64,000 nucleotides of DNA from Prorocentrum cordatum (lineage: Eukaryota > Sar > Dinophyceae > Prorocentrales > Prorocentraceae), in the NCBI GenBank assembly GCA_963575745.1, contig CAUYUJ010015511.1, positions 215,642 through 279,641 of the forward strand, written 5' to 3'. Position 1 is the stretch's first letter. The number at the start of each line of letters is the position of its first letter. The translations under genes were made by a program, and so were the position numbers. Below the pieces are notes generated by a model. It ran no database searches. It saw nothing but the letters and a program-made list of their open reading frames with translations, and was not told where the DNA came from. Positions 56,291 through 64,000 of the stretch are shown in pieces.

Positions 56291-56329
56291 ACCGAGTCGA
56301 GGGTTGCCAGCAAGTTGCGGGTGGGTGGG

Positions 56330-56490
56330 TGGGATGCTTGCGCGAGCATTGGAGGTAGTCACTCGCAGATGCGGTCAACGTTAACTACAACGCACAGGTT
56401 CCACCACACACGCAGCCTGCACATCGAGAGTGCACAAACTCACTGTTTGGGGTTCACGCTGGCAAACGTCTGTGCTTTCGAACGCGTATC
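56330..56490. repeat. Dispersed repeat, copy 2 (pair with 2918-3075)
   Basis: See 2918-3075; strongest shared block is ACGCTGGCAAACGTCTGTG here against ACGCTGGCAAACATGTGTA. Confidence 0.7.
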
Positions 56491-57144
56491 GCCACCGCTG
56501 CGCTCCTTGCATCATCGCGAACAGTTCCTGGCACCACTGGGAGAAGCGTAGAAGACTCCAAATAGGGTTTCTGGGGACAGCACCGGCGACCTGCATGGCG
56601 CATGGGTTGCGGTGTCGGGGTTCCATCGTCCTCCTCCCTCTCCTCCTTCTCCTCGTCCTCCTCCTCCTTCGTCTCCTCATTTCCCTCATCCGCATCCTCC
56701 TCCTCGTCCTCCTCAACGTCCCCGTACGCCTGGGCGACACAGCGAATGGGGTCTCAGTCGAAAACAAGCTGGTAAGCTTAGGTATGTAGTCCGCCTTAGG
56801 CGCTCCCATATCCCAGGCTTTGGCTCATATCGCATGAGCAAGAGAGCGAGACGAAGCATGGGATCTGGAGTATAGAGTAGGATGGGCATCGTCAATGGAA
56901 AAGATGTTTTCCGATCTCAGATGCAAGTAGTGCGCCTCGGTGAGGCACAGTCACATATATTAGGCCGGGCCCGGCTTGAGCCAGGCACGGCAGCGGTACA
57001 TGCTCGATTTATATCTCGCCTTTAACCTTCTCCGTTTAAAGTCGGAGGGGGAGGAGACGAGCAGGTACCGCACTTCTATTATGCGGAAAAACAGTGCTAA
57101 GCAGCAGCGGCTGCCTACAAGGAAAGGGCGCGCGCGTAGCCTCG
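56491..57144. other. 3' flank of the copia element; CTC patch
   Basis: CTC/TCC-rich 56625-56720. From 56930 to 57144 are several short inverted repeats (minus strand GTAGCGAGGCTAC, CTCCG...CGGAG, GCCGGGCCCGGC). This is where the 3' LTR should start, but the other LTR is outside the window, so no boundary can be fixed. Confidence 0.45.
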
Positions 57145-60100
57145 CTACCGGCGAGTTTCCTCGCTGCTAAAGCGCACCTGCCCGCGGGTTTCCCCGCTGG
57201 CTCGGGAGGCAGGGCCGTCCTGAGACGACCTGCCCGCCCTATACGGTGTATGTTTCTTCAGCTCGTGCTTGAAGGATTGCTGGCCGGCCATTACTTGTAG
57301 GAGCAACGCGCGGTCAATGCTACCTTTGGTATGACCATCGGCAGTCATATCCCGCGTGTCACACCATTGGACGCTTTCCACGATTCCACGTTCCATCATC
57401 TGGCGAATCCAGCTGATGTGCCCAAGCAGAGTGCACTCTGTGGGCTTCTTCAGATCCTTGCTAGACAAAGATTTGAAGACAGACTCGGCATCAATAGTCA
57501 GAGTGACTTTGATACATAGACCGCCCATTTCCAATATGTTCTTCAACTGTGTGGGGGTCAATGGTCCCGAGTGTAGCTCGTGGAGCGTTACAATGGTCGG
57601 GTAGCAGTCTTCCAAGTTGTGGGCTGCTGCCAGTGTTTCCGCAGAGTAGCTCGAACGCACCTGCAGTCGATGAGACTTGCAGTATGCGTCCACCAGGTGC
57701 ACGACGGGTTTCCCCGCTTGCGTGTGGCCACGCCTCAGCAGGTTAGCCCCGCGGATACCATAGCCTTTGACTTCGTCGTCTTCATCTCCGTTGAGACGAC
57801 GATAGCCAGAATCGCTATGCAGGTCGACTTCTCCTGTTGGAGTCATAGCATGATACACGATCTTCTTCGGACCTGCCTGCAATTTTCTGGTAACCGCGTT
57901 TAGTCGTCGTACCTGGATGTTTGTCGGTTCTTGGATACGTTGTAGTGAGACAACATAGACCATTAGCCATACCTGCGTGATCAACGCATAGGCTAGAGCG
58001 CCACGAAGACTAACGAACATATCAGAAATTGTCTTCGTCGCCTTGCTTTCAGGATCAGCTCCTGTGAGTTCTGGATGTGTGATAGGACGAAGCTGTTTGA
58101 TGTATTCGTCCTGGTCGAGAGTGACGCTCCCATCATCGGTCTTGTTGTACCGAACAGCACAGTTCGTGTATGTGTGCTTGTTCAGTTTGCACTTCCCAAA
58201 CGTATCTTCAACACACTTGACATACTTGTCGATAGCCTCTTCCTTCCCAGTCATATTGATGTCATCAACGTGCTTGGCTGTCAAGAGATTTGGGCTCATC
58301 TCGAATTCTTCGTCGTATGAAGTAGGCTGTAGCCCAAAGCTCCTAGTGATGGACCTGAGCTTCAGCGAGAATGCCCTGGGAACATCCTTCGTGCCTGTCC
58401 CCGGTTTCAGACACCGGAGACAATGCTTTGATTCGTCATATGACTCAAAGCCTGGCAGTGTGCGAAGGACAGCTGCTGACCCAGGTGGTAGTGTGAAACA
58501 CACCACACGTTCTTTCTCGCCCGTTGCCGCGGCGAGCTCGCCATAGGTCAGTCCCTTCAAGAAAGCCATGTTGATGTCCAGGGAAGCGATGATCCAAGCT
58601 TTGTTGCATGCAGCAGAACTTGCGAGCAGTCTCTGGCGTGACCTCCTTGCCGTGCCAGAGAAGGTTTCGACATCAAAGGCTTCGAGGTCCATGAAGCCAC
58701 GGAGTACCAAGCGTAACCGGATCGTCCTTTCCATTTCGCCCTTTTCGTTCTTGACAAACTTCCATTTGTATACGTAGCGTGACGTCATGATGTTAGACGC
58801 CTTGCTTAAGTCAGTCATCTGGAAGCATTTGTTGTCAAGCCAAGTCTTCAATTCTGTGTAGAGGGCTTTGGAAACTTTGACCGGATTTGCTTGGATGTCG
58901 GCCTTCGTGAGTAGATCGTCTTCCTTGACGACCACGGCACGTTTGGAGGCAGCGCTAACGTATACTCGCATAGTTGTGACGCTGCTGTCATCCAACAGTC
59001 GGTGTTGCTGCTCGGACAGGACGACTTTGGACATGTCTGCAGTGAAGCAGAGCTCGATATACTTCCCGTGCTCATCGGAGTCCAGATCATATTTGCTATC
59101 CGGTTCCGTGGAGCATAAAGGAACGTAGTAAGAAGTGTCCATGTCGTATCCTGGCGGGTGACCCCGCTCCGGCAAGTGGCCTTGCACATCTTCACAGGTC
59201 GTAGAGACTAACACACACTGTGTGTCTGTCATGTATGTGGGAACTGTATGCATGACTTCCTCTGTGTCAGCTTCAAGGAGTGTTCTGTCATCCATCAGTT
59301 CAGCATACCACGACTTCAAGACAAAAGCATCCAGATCTTCTTCTGTCTCCTCTATGATGGTCGGGAGCCGACCATCGTTGTCCGTAGGAGGCTCCTCAGG
59401 AGCAGCTGCTGGAGGTGATTCGCTTGGTGGTGGACCATCAGCGAGTTCCTCAAACTTAGTGAGATCTTGGTCAAACCCAGCAGACGGCTTCCTGGATTTA
59501 AGACACTGGATGATGCGTGAGTGTGTGGATCCTGTGATGTCATAGATGTTCAAGGCAGTGCCATCAGCTTCATAGTAATGAAAACCAGGGGTCGCATCAT
59601 TATCATAGTGCACTAGTGTACAGCTGTCTGCATAGGGTGCAGCAGGCAACTTCGTCAGGCTCTTGGCAAGTCGTACAGCAACAACGTTTTCAATACGAAA
59701 GTAGTTGCGTATGAGGTACTGAAGAGCCAAGTGCACCTTAGGCGAAAGTCGGCTCGCAGCAGTCATCTGCAGCCGACCCTGTTTCGCTGGTAGATATCCG
59801 AAAGTCATGGCGGGTTTCCCCGCTGGCAGACCGGCAATAAAGGCCAATACTGTCCGAAGGGCCGTATTGTCCGATCCTATCTCGCGGACCATAAGTGCTT
59901 CGATGTACAGTGTGTGTCGTGTGTCAGGATACTGTACTCGTACTTCGCGATTGCCGACCTTCACGATGACCTGGCCTCGGTCAGGTTCGTTGCGGATGAC
60001 CGGGTATGGACCACTCCATCCACCCCAGTCGTCTTTCGTGGTGGTCGGGCGATGATAGTCCACGAGATCTCCCTCTTTATAGTGAAATTCACCCGTAGCA

Positions 60101-60660
60101 GTAGTCTTTGTACGGAGAGCCCTGTTCGTCTTGGCAACCGCAGTGGCCTGCGTGATTGCCTCCAGACTAACCCTCCTGATTGTTTCCTCCCTTGAGTGAT
60201 CTGATGATTCAGTGGGCTGATCATGATCCAAGACAGGGAAATCGGGAAGCATAGCTGGTTGTCTGCCATACAGCGCATTGTACGGAGACACTTCATTGTA
60301 GAAGGTAAATGCGTTGCTGGCAAACAAGGCTTCATGTAAGAGACGAGTGAAATTGAGAGGGATATTTAATCTATTCAATTCTTCTCCCATCACGTGTAAG
60401 AGGTGTCGCAGGATGCCGTTCCTAGCTTCGATAGTTGTAGCGTGTTGGCCACGCGCTCGAATACGAAGCTCTGTTCCCTTAGCCTTAAGGATGGCCTTTG
60501 CTGTATCATTATTCAGTGCTCCTTCCCCATCGGAGTATAAGATTTTAGCAGGGCCATGTTGCATCCAAGTCGTATGATAGGCATCGAGAACAGTATGCAT
60601 GGCTTTATCAGGAATCTCTGTGCCAGCTGCCCAGCGAATACAACGGTCGATGATGTGAAA
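57145..60660 (-). CDS. Copia pol: integrase C-part, reverse transcriptase, RNase H
   Basis: Open for 1,151 codons from 60600 and in frame up to 60660. Integrase: LYSDGEGALN (second catalytic Asp, residue 24) and TTIEARNGIL (Glu 58). Residues ~90-250 are the integrase C-terminal part (YNEVSPYNALYGRQPAMLPD; a GPYPVIRNEPDRGQVIVKVG core-binding segment). An acidic linker spans ~385-450. RT at ~575-830 has SLDINMAFLKG (Asp 675) and AKHVDDINM (Asp 779, 780). RNase H at ~920-1095 has DLHSDSGYRR (Asp 930), SSYSAETLA (Glu 988), TIDAESVFKS (Asp 1037) and TADGHTKG (Asp 1088). All catalytic residues are present. The last residues, SGETRGQVRFSSEETRR, come largely from two of the repeated hairpins. A -1 shift separates it from the upstream integrase part; a single lost T in a T run is the simplest cause. 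Confidence 0.93.
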   Translation of the reverse strand, partial: FHIIDRCIRWAAGTEIPDKAMHTVLDAYHTTWMQHGPAKILYSDGEGALNNDTAKAILKAKGTELRIRARGQHATTIEARNGILRHLLHVMGEELNRLNIPLNFTRLLHEALFASNAFTFYNEVSPYNALYGRQPAMLPDFPVLDHDQPTESSDHSREETIRRVSLEAITQATAVAKTNRALRTKTTATGEFHYKEGDLVDYHRPTTTKDDWGGWSGPYPVIRNEPDRGQVIVKVGNREVRVQYPDTRHTLYIEALMVREIGSDNTALRTVLAFIAGLPAGKPAMTFGYLPAKQGRLQMTAASRLSPKVHLALQYLIRNYFRIENVVAVRLAKSLTKLPAAPYADSCTLVHYDNDATPGFHYYEADGTALNIYDITGSTHSRIIQCLKSRKPSAGFDQDLTKFEELADGPPPSESPPAAAPEEPPTDNDGRLPTIIEETEEDLDAFVLKSWYAELMDDRTLLEADTEEVMHTVPTYMTDTQCVLVSTTCEDVQGHLPERGHPPGYDMDTSYYVPLCSTEPDSKYDLDSDEHGKYIELCFTADMSKVVLSEQQHRLLDDSSVTTMRVYVSAASKRAVVVKEDDLLTKADIQANPVKVSKALYTELKTWLDNKCFQMTDLSKASNIMTSRYVYKWKFVKNEKGEMERTIRLRLVLRGFMDLEAFDVETFSGTARRSRQRLLASSAACNKAWIIASLDINMAFLKGLTYGELAAATGEKERVVCFTLPPGSAAVLRTLPGFESYDESKHCLRCLKPGTGTKDVPRAFSLKLRSITRSFGLQPTSYDEEFEMSPNLLTAKHVDDINMTGKEEAIDKYVKCVEDTFGKCKLNKHTYTNCAVRYNKTDDGSVTLDQDEYIKQLRPITHPELTGADPESKATKTISDMFVSLRGALAYALITQVWLMVYVVSLQRIQEPTNIQVRRLNAVTRKLQAGPKKIVYHAMTPTGEVDLHSDSGYRRLNGDEDDEVKGYGIRGANLLRRGHTQAGKPVVHLVDAYCKSHRLQVRSSYSAETLAAAHNLEDCYPTIVTLHELHSGPLTPTQLKNILEMGGLCIKVTLTIDAESVFKSLSSKDLKKPTECTLLGHISWIRQMMERGIVESVQWCDTRDMTADGHTKGSIDRALLLQVMAGQQSFKHELKKHTPYRAGRSSQDGPASRASGETRGQVRFSSEETRR

Positions 60661-61770
60661 ACAATATGTTCCTGTTTGTAAAAGAAAAGATCACATTCGA
60701 CTTCCTCGTTGAAACGTCCTGGCAGTGACACAGAAGGCATCACCGTGTTGCCTGGTTTGTCCCAGGCTCGACATTCTCTACACGAGTCACAAATGCCTTT
60801 GATCAGACTCAAACGGGTTTCACCCAGACCAACCTTGGTTAGAATCATCCGCATTTTTGGCTCCTTGGCATGAAACCATCTCAGGTGGAGTTTGCGGAGT
60901 TCTCGCTGCACTACAGCTGGGTCGAAGCTGCGCAGGTTTTGGAGGCTGAGCTGAACGTCGAAGCGAGTCCAATCAGGGAGCCTTGGCCTTGGCCTCGGCT
61001 CTGCTTGAGGCTGCGGCGGTGGTGGAGGATCTCCTCCCTCCATGCGTCCGCGCCTTGCTGCAACTTGTGGCAGTCTACGGTGATCGTCAGAGCTGCCAGC
61101 GCCACTGTTGCCACCATTAGCCCCGTCGGCTCTGGTGATGTCATGGCTGCTGGCGCCTGCGGTTGGATCGCCCTCACCAGGCCGTGGCGGCCTAGGCGCG
61201 CGTATGCGCGCTCTCGCGGCCGGCGCCGCTTTTGCGGCTGGCGCCGCTTCTGCGGCTGGAGCCGCTTCCGCGGCTGGCGCCGCAGGGGCGGCTTGTCCCG
61301 CCGGGCGCGGCTGGCCAAAGTTATCTGGCAGCTTCCATTTTTCGGCGAATCTGCATTGGCCAGATATCTTGGTGTGGTGAGGATTGCTCTTCTGATATTC
61401 CTTCTTACAGCTTGGACAGTCCCAGTAATACGGTTCAACATCATACCACCGACACATCTTCGGATCCCTGCTGTGCTTTGGTGATTGCTTGTAGTTGTTG
61501 TCCACACAGCCAGGGCACCCAAGACCGCCAGGTGGTGGTCGCCAGATTTCTCCGTTTGGGTGTCTCCGGATTGTTGGGTCGTCCAAGTCGTAGCCAGCAC
61601 TGTTTGTTACGAACGCATAGCTGCGTTCACGATTCGCGAATGGATCGCGACCGTAAGCAAACAGGTCTTTGGCGATTTGCACCGCATCAACGATCAGTGA
61701 CTGCATTCTGTAGGTATACTGTGCCGCCCTTGCTAGTTCTTTGTTGCAAGCATTGGCGTGCACATGATTT
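60657..61770 (-). CDS. Copia zinc fingers and integrase N-terminal part
   Basis: Frame 60513-61763, useful down to about 60657. It starts NHVHANACNKELARAAQYTY, continuing the methyltransferase-like module from the upstream frame. Residues 83-137 form a Cys-rich finger (CPGC, HSRDPKMCRW, YYWDCPSC, GQCRFAEKW). Residues 156-185 are an Ala/Pro/Glu repeat coded by an 18-base tandem repeat. The integrase zinc finger has LHLRWFHA (His 293, 298) and CDSCRECRAW (Cys 325, 328). The first catalytic Asp is in EEVECDLFFYK (358). Translation beyond 60657 in this frame is spurious; the true sequence (FHIIDRCIRW) resumes in the pol frame. Confidence 0.85.
61221..61288 (-). repeat. 18-bp tandem repeat inside the copia ORF
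   Basis: About four units of GCGCCGCTTCTGCGGCTG with single changes (plus strand), coding the Ala-Pro-Ala-Ala-Glu-Ala repeat. Each unit is also a small hairpin, GCCGC/GCGGC with a 4-base loop. Confidence 0.85.
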
Positions 61771-61773
61771 ACC

Positions 61774-63744
61774 TGGACAACGCTTGCCTCTGAAAGGTGC
61801 CAACAACTCTTCTTTGTTTGCCATCATCTGTGTTGGCTTGCGGATGTATTGTCCAAATGAATCTTTGAGACCAGTCGTGCACTGATCAATGATTGTTTGG
61901 CAAGTGACCTTGCGTTGTGCCAGTTCCTTCCATGGCTGGATCTCATCCACCCACGTGCCCATTGGTTGTTCCCTGAGGAAGAAACGTCTTAGGTCGTCTT
62001 GTAATAGAGCAACTGTTCCACAGAACGTGATGTGAGGCAGGTCCTCTTTGTGGTGTTTAAGCCACGTATCATGATTGACCTGCGCGTTGAAGTAGGAAGG
62101 GGGTCCAGTAGTTCTGCAACTTGGCTGCAGAATCGTGATCTTGACAAAGCAAGTCTTGAGGTAGTGGAGGACTGCTCTTTGTACTTCCGAGTTTCCAAGG
62201 TCAACCATAGATATCTTGTCAAGTTTCCCGCCTGACGAGAGTCCCCTCTTGAAGGCTAATATGGATATACCACCCTTGCCCCCACATAATTCAAGCATGT
62301 CCACTTGATTGTTTCTGCCGTAGCATAACGACTGGACTATCGAGAAGACATCGGCATGTGAGTCAGCGGGTTGCCCCGCCGGTAACATCATGAAGATGTC
62401 CTCTGATTCGCTGTCCGAGTCCGAGTCGTCAAGAGGAACGTCGTTGAAATATGTGGAGCAGTCAAGCCCTTTGAGGTCCTCTCCACAGTCGTCGTTACCG
62501 TCTTCCACTTTCTTCGGGACTTTCTTCGGTTTGATGCCGGCTTCTTTGTCAGCTTTCTGCTTTTCTTTCTGTTTTATCCTGGCATCAGTGGGCAACGCAG
62601 TTTCCGCGGAGAGATCCGCTGCGGAGGAATCCGCTGTAAAATCAGGGAATGGCGGAATTTCAGGAAGGTTGTTGGTGGGTCGCGTTTGGCAACGCTCAAT
62701 CGAAGGGGGGGGAGATCGATCGTCATCGACGATCGTCACACGCTTTGGGCGTGGCCTTCGCGACTGACCATTGCCATGAAGAACTGGAGCCGGAGGCTCC
62801 CAGTAAAGCCGAGTACTGATGTTTGTAACCCCATCAGGTAATGGAGCTACATAATTGTACCCAGTTGGCTGATCCTGGATTCTAATGTCTTGAACGATCT
62901 TGTTCGTGTCCAGGTCGGTCGTGACCCTACGAACCACATGGTCCCATTGAGGGCCCTTCTGTGGACATTGAACGTAGTGTCTGACCTTTTTGTCAACGCG
63001 TGTACACACACTGAGGTGTACCGCACTCCGCTCATTCCTGATCATGTTGGCTTTATCGAGTTGATCAAGGAAGCGTGCAATAATAATAGCCAAAGTTTTA
63101 TACCGAAACTCGGCACGTTGCTGATCTTGGCCATACCAATCCAAATCATGCTCCTTGTGTGATCCACAAGTACATTTCCATAAGTTTATCGGTATATGAG
63201 GACAAGATGTAGCAACTTGTATATAAGAACCACTGGGATGTTTACTGGATCGGTCAAACTTAATACCGAAATGACAGAGTCTGATTCGTATAACGCTTAG
63301 CTTCAAATCTTCGATAACATCTTTGATCGGACCCTGTTTCCAGAAATACCCGGGTGGCCCCAGGATAACTATCTGCATTCTCAGAGCACGCGCTTTGATC
63401 AGGAGATTTTGTATACGTTGATAATGTGGTCCCGCCCTCTTTCCTGGAGTACGAACGTACCAATCAGAGGGTGTGGCCACCCACAACATATTGTAGTCTC
63501 CTGCCAACAAATTTCCCAAATACTGTGTTCCAGTTGAAGTCATTACCTCATTATGGGTAATCCGGTCGCATATATATCCACGGGTTCGGAGTTCAGCGCA
63601 AGCTGTGCGAATATCTTCGATGACGAGGCATTTTGAATGATATTTTTCTTCTCGGGCCTCAGCGCGGCCAACGTATGTCGCGAGGAGGCCGGTATTCGGC
63701 TTCTCTTCGCAAGCGAGCGCCGCCGGCGCGCCCGCCTGCCCCCG
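61774..63744 (-). CDS. Copia N-terminal polyprotein part with methyltransferase-like modules
   Basis: ATG-started frame 63543-61687; coding is open upstream in frame to the stop at 63745 (AEAREEKYHSKCLVIEDI, TACAELRTRGYICD), so the ATG is not the true start. Residues ~20-136: MLWVATPSDWYV, VILGPPGYFWK, LCHFGIKFD, KCTCGSHKEHDLDW. A Lys/Asp-rich linker spans ~260-390. Residues 413-590: VDMLELCGGKGGISILAFKR, a SAM-binding-like Gly-rich loop, VDLGNSEVQ, ILQPSCRTTGPPSYFN (Pro-Ser-Cys, a possible catalytic loop), FLREQPMGTWVDEIQPW and RKPTQMMANKEELL. The order fits a Rossmann-type, DNA cytosine-methyltransferase-like fold. Frame is lost at CPG (about 61771). Function is inferred; the first module may be a duplicate lacking the Gly-rich loop. 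Confidence 0.75.
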
Positions 63745-64000
63745 TCAGAGGGGCATGCTGTTAGCGGATGGCTCCGCAGGAGTCACTGGTGCGGCTACGC
63801 TCACAGTCTCCACGCGGGTTGGCCCCGCAGAGTCCGACGAACCTCCGCCCGTGCAGCTTGGTGGTGGTGGCGGTGTCGCGGGTGACCCCGCTTGGTTCTC
63901 AGGCGTCCACTTATTCACCGCCTCCTGGACTGCCCAGAATATCTTAGACTTCAGGGCATCCTTCATGTGTGGCCAGGTCCCTTCAGGACACTGTTGGCCT
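63745..64000 (-). CDS. Copia polyprotein N-terminal part, interrupted by a TGA
   Basis: Same frame as the next part, separated only by TGA at 63745-63747, so the stop is probably a mutation. It reads QQCPEGTWPHMKDALKSKIF then WAVQEAVNKWTPENQAG, a Pro/Ser-rich segment and PSANSMPL. The frame is open to the window edge. It is likely the start of the Gag-like region; no zinc knuckle seen here. Confidence 0.7.
   Translation of the reverse strand, partial: GQQCPEGTWPHMKDALKSKIFWAVQEAVNKWTPENQAGSPATPPPPPSCTGGGSSDSAGPTRVETVSVAAPVTPAEPSANSMPL

Larger units (their letters stand above)
57151..63891 (-). repeat. Family of at least ten GCGGG-loop-CCCGC hairpins in the copia coding strand
   Basis: Plus-strand positions, with minus-strand stem/loop: 57151-57164 (GCGAG-GAAA-CTCGC), 57184-57197, 59810-59823 (GCGGG-GAAA-CCCGC), 57704-57717 (GCGGG-GAAA-CCCGT), 57738-57752 (GCGGG-GCTAA-CCTGC), 59154-59167 and 63878-63891 (GTCA loop), 62366-62379 (GCAA loop), 63764-63777 (GCGGA-GCCA-TCCGC), 63814-63828 (GCCAA loop). 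Every copy has the same orientation. Two copies have compensated base-pair changes. Reading-frame phase differs between copies (phase 1 six times, phase 2 three times, phase 3 once), so the conservation is at nucleic-acid level. Confidence 0.85.
57145..64000 (-). mobile_element. Ty1/copia LTR retrotransposon (incomplete at right edge)
   Basis: A minus-strand polyprotein with the copia order: N-terminal region, methyltransferase-like modules, zinc fingers, integrase, RT, RNase H. Integrase before RT sets it in Ty1/copia and not Ty3. It is broken by one stop (63745-63747), a +1 shift near 61770 and a -1 shift near 60657, but all RT and RNase H catalytic residues remain, so it is a fairly young insertion. 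It continues beyond 64000. An aspartic protease motif was not recognised. No LTR could be identified in the window. Confidence 0.9.

Noticed and set aside
55169-56551. 460-codon His/Ile-rich plus frame
   Set aside because: Translation of (ATC)n repeat.
56930-57144. 3' LTR of the copia element
   Set aside because: The region is in the right place and has inverted repeats, but without the partner LTR (outside the window) no boundary or TG...CA ends can be shown.
60513-60657. C-terminal 48 residues of the copia integrase N-part frame
   Set aside because: They are out-of-frame translation after the -1 shift; the conserved FHIIDRCIRW continuation is in the other frame.

Overview
ORGANISM. The window looks like nuclear DNA of a dinoflagellate. 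Three things point there: (1) three short, widely separated exons of an alveolate-type cyclic-nucleotide-binding protein, each starting at an AG|G acceptor and two apparently followed by non-GT (GC and GA) donors; (2) GC-rich decayed LINEs with the endonuclease/RT/zinc-knuckle/RNase H wording typical of dinoflagellate elements, plus a large Ty1/copia polyprotein; (3) most of the rest is satellites, minisatellites and simple repeats. No rRNA, functional tRNA, spliced-leader RNA gene or CRISPR was seen. The assignment is inference from sequence character; no search was run.

LAYOUT. 1-1.5 kb: degenerate GGATNCCTTANTAA-type repeats and a two-copy dispersed element. 4.7-8.2 kb (minus): decayed LINE A with intron-like repeats beside it. 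8.3-13.7 kb: minisatellites and a CCAAGANGGCC satellite. 14.2-27.8 kb (minus): three exons of a cyclic-nucleotide-binding (PKA-R/PKG-like) gene at 27674-27836, 15815-15901 and 14221-14322. The 11.8-kb intron between the first two holds an inverted-repeat-bounded satellite (16-17.9 kb), a 77/89-bp satellite with higher-order structure (19.4-22.8 kb) and a 2.2-kb alternating purine-pyrimidine tract (24.4-26.5 kb). 28-46 kb: GC-rich sequence without a recognised gene, minisatellites, a 1.2-kb insertion flanked by 21-bp direct repeats (32.4-33.7 kb), a mosaic of inverted repeats (36.6-38.8 kb), a LINE 3' fragment (41.5-42.5 kb) and more repeats. 48.5-54.3 kb (minus): decayed LINE B with ORF1, endonuclease, RT and RNase H remnants. 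54.7-56.3 kb: CT and CAT repeats. 57.1-64.0 kb (minus): the best preserved unit, a Ty1/copia polyprotein interrupted by one stop and two frameshifts and running off the right edge.

HOW IT FITS TOGETHER. The only host gene recognised is the cyclic-nucleotide-binding protein, whose introns are packed with repeats; the window lacks its start and end. The most interesting signals are in the copia element: at least ten short hairpins of one design (5-bp stem, mostly GNNA loop, two compensated stem variants) lying in all three codon phases of the coding strand, and one or two methyltransferase-like modules ahead of the integrase. A repeat family beginning GTGAGTG and ending near TATCACCGCAAG looks like a mobile-intron (introner-like) family.
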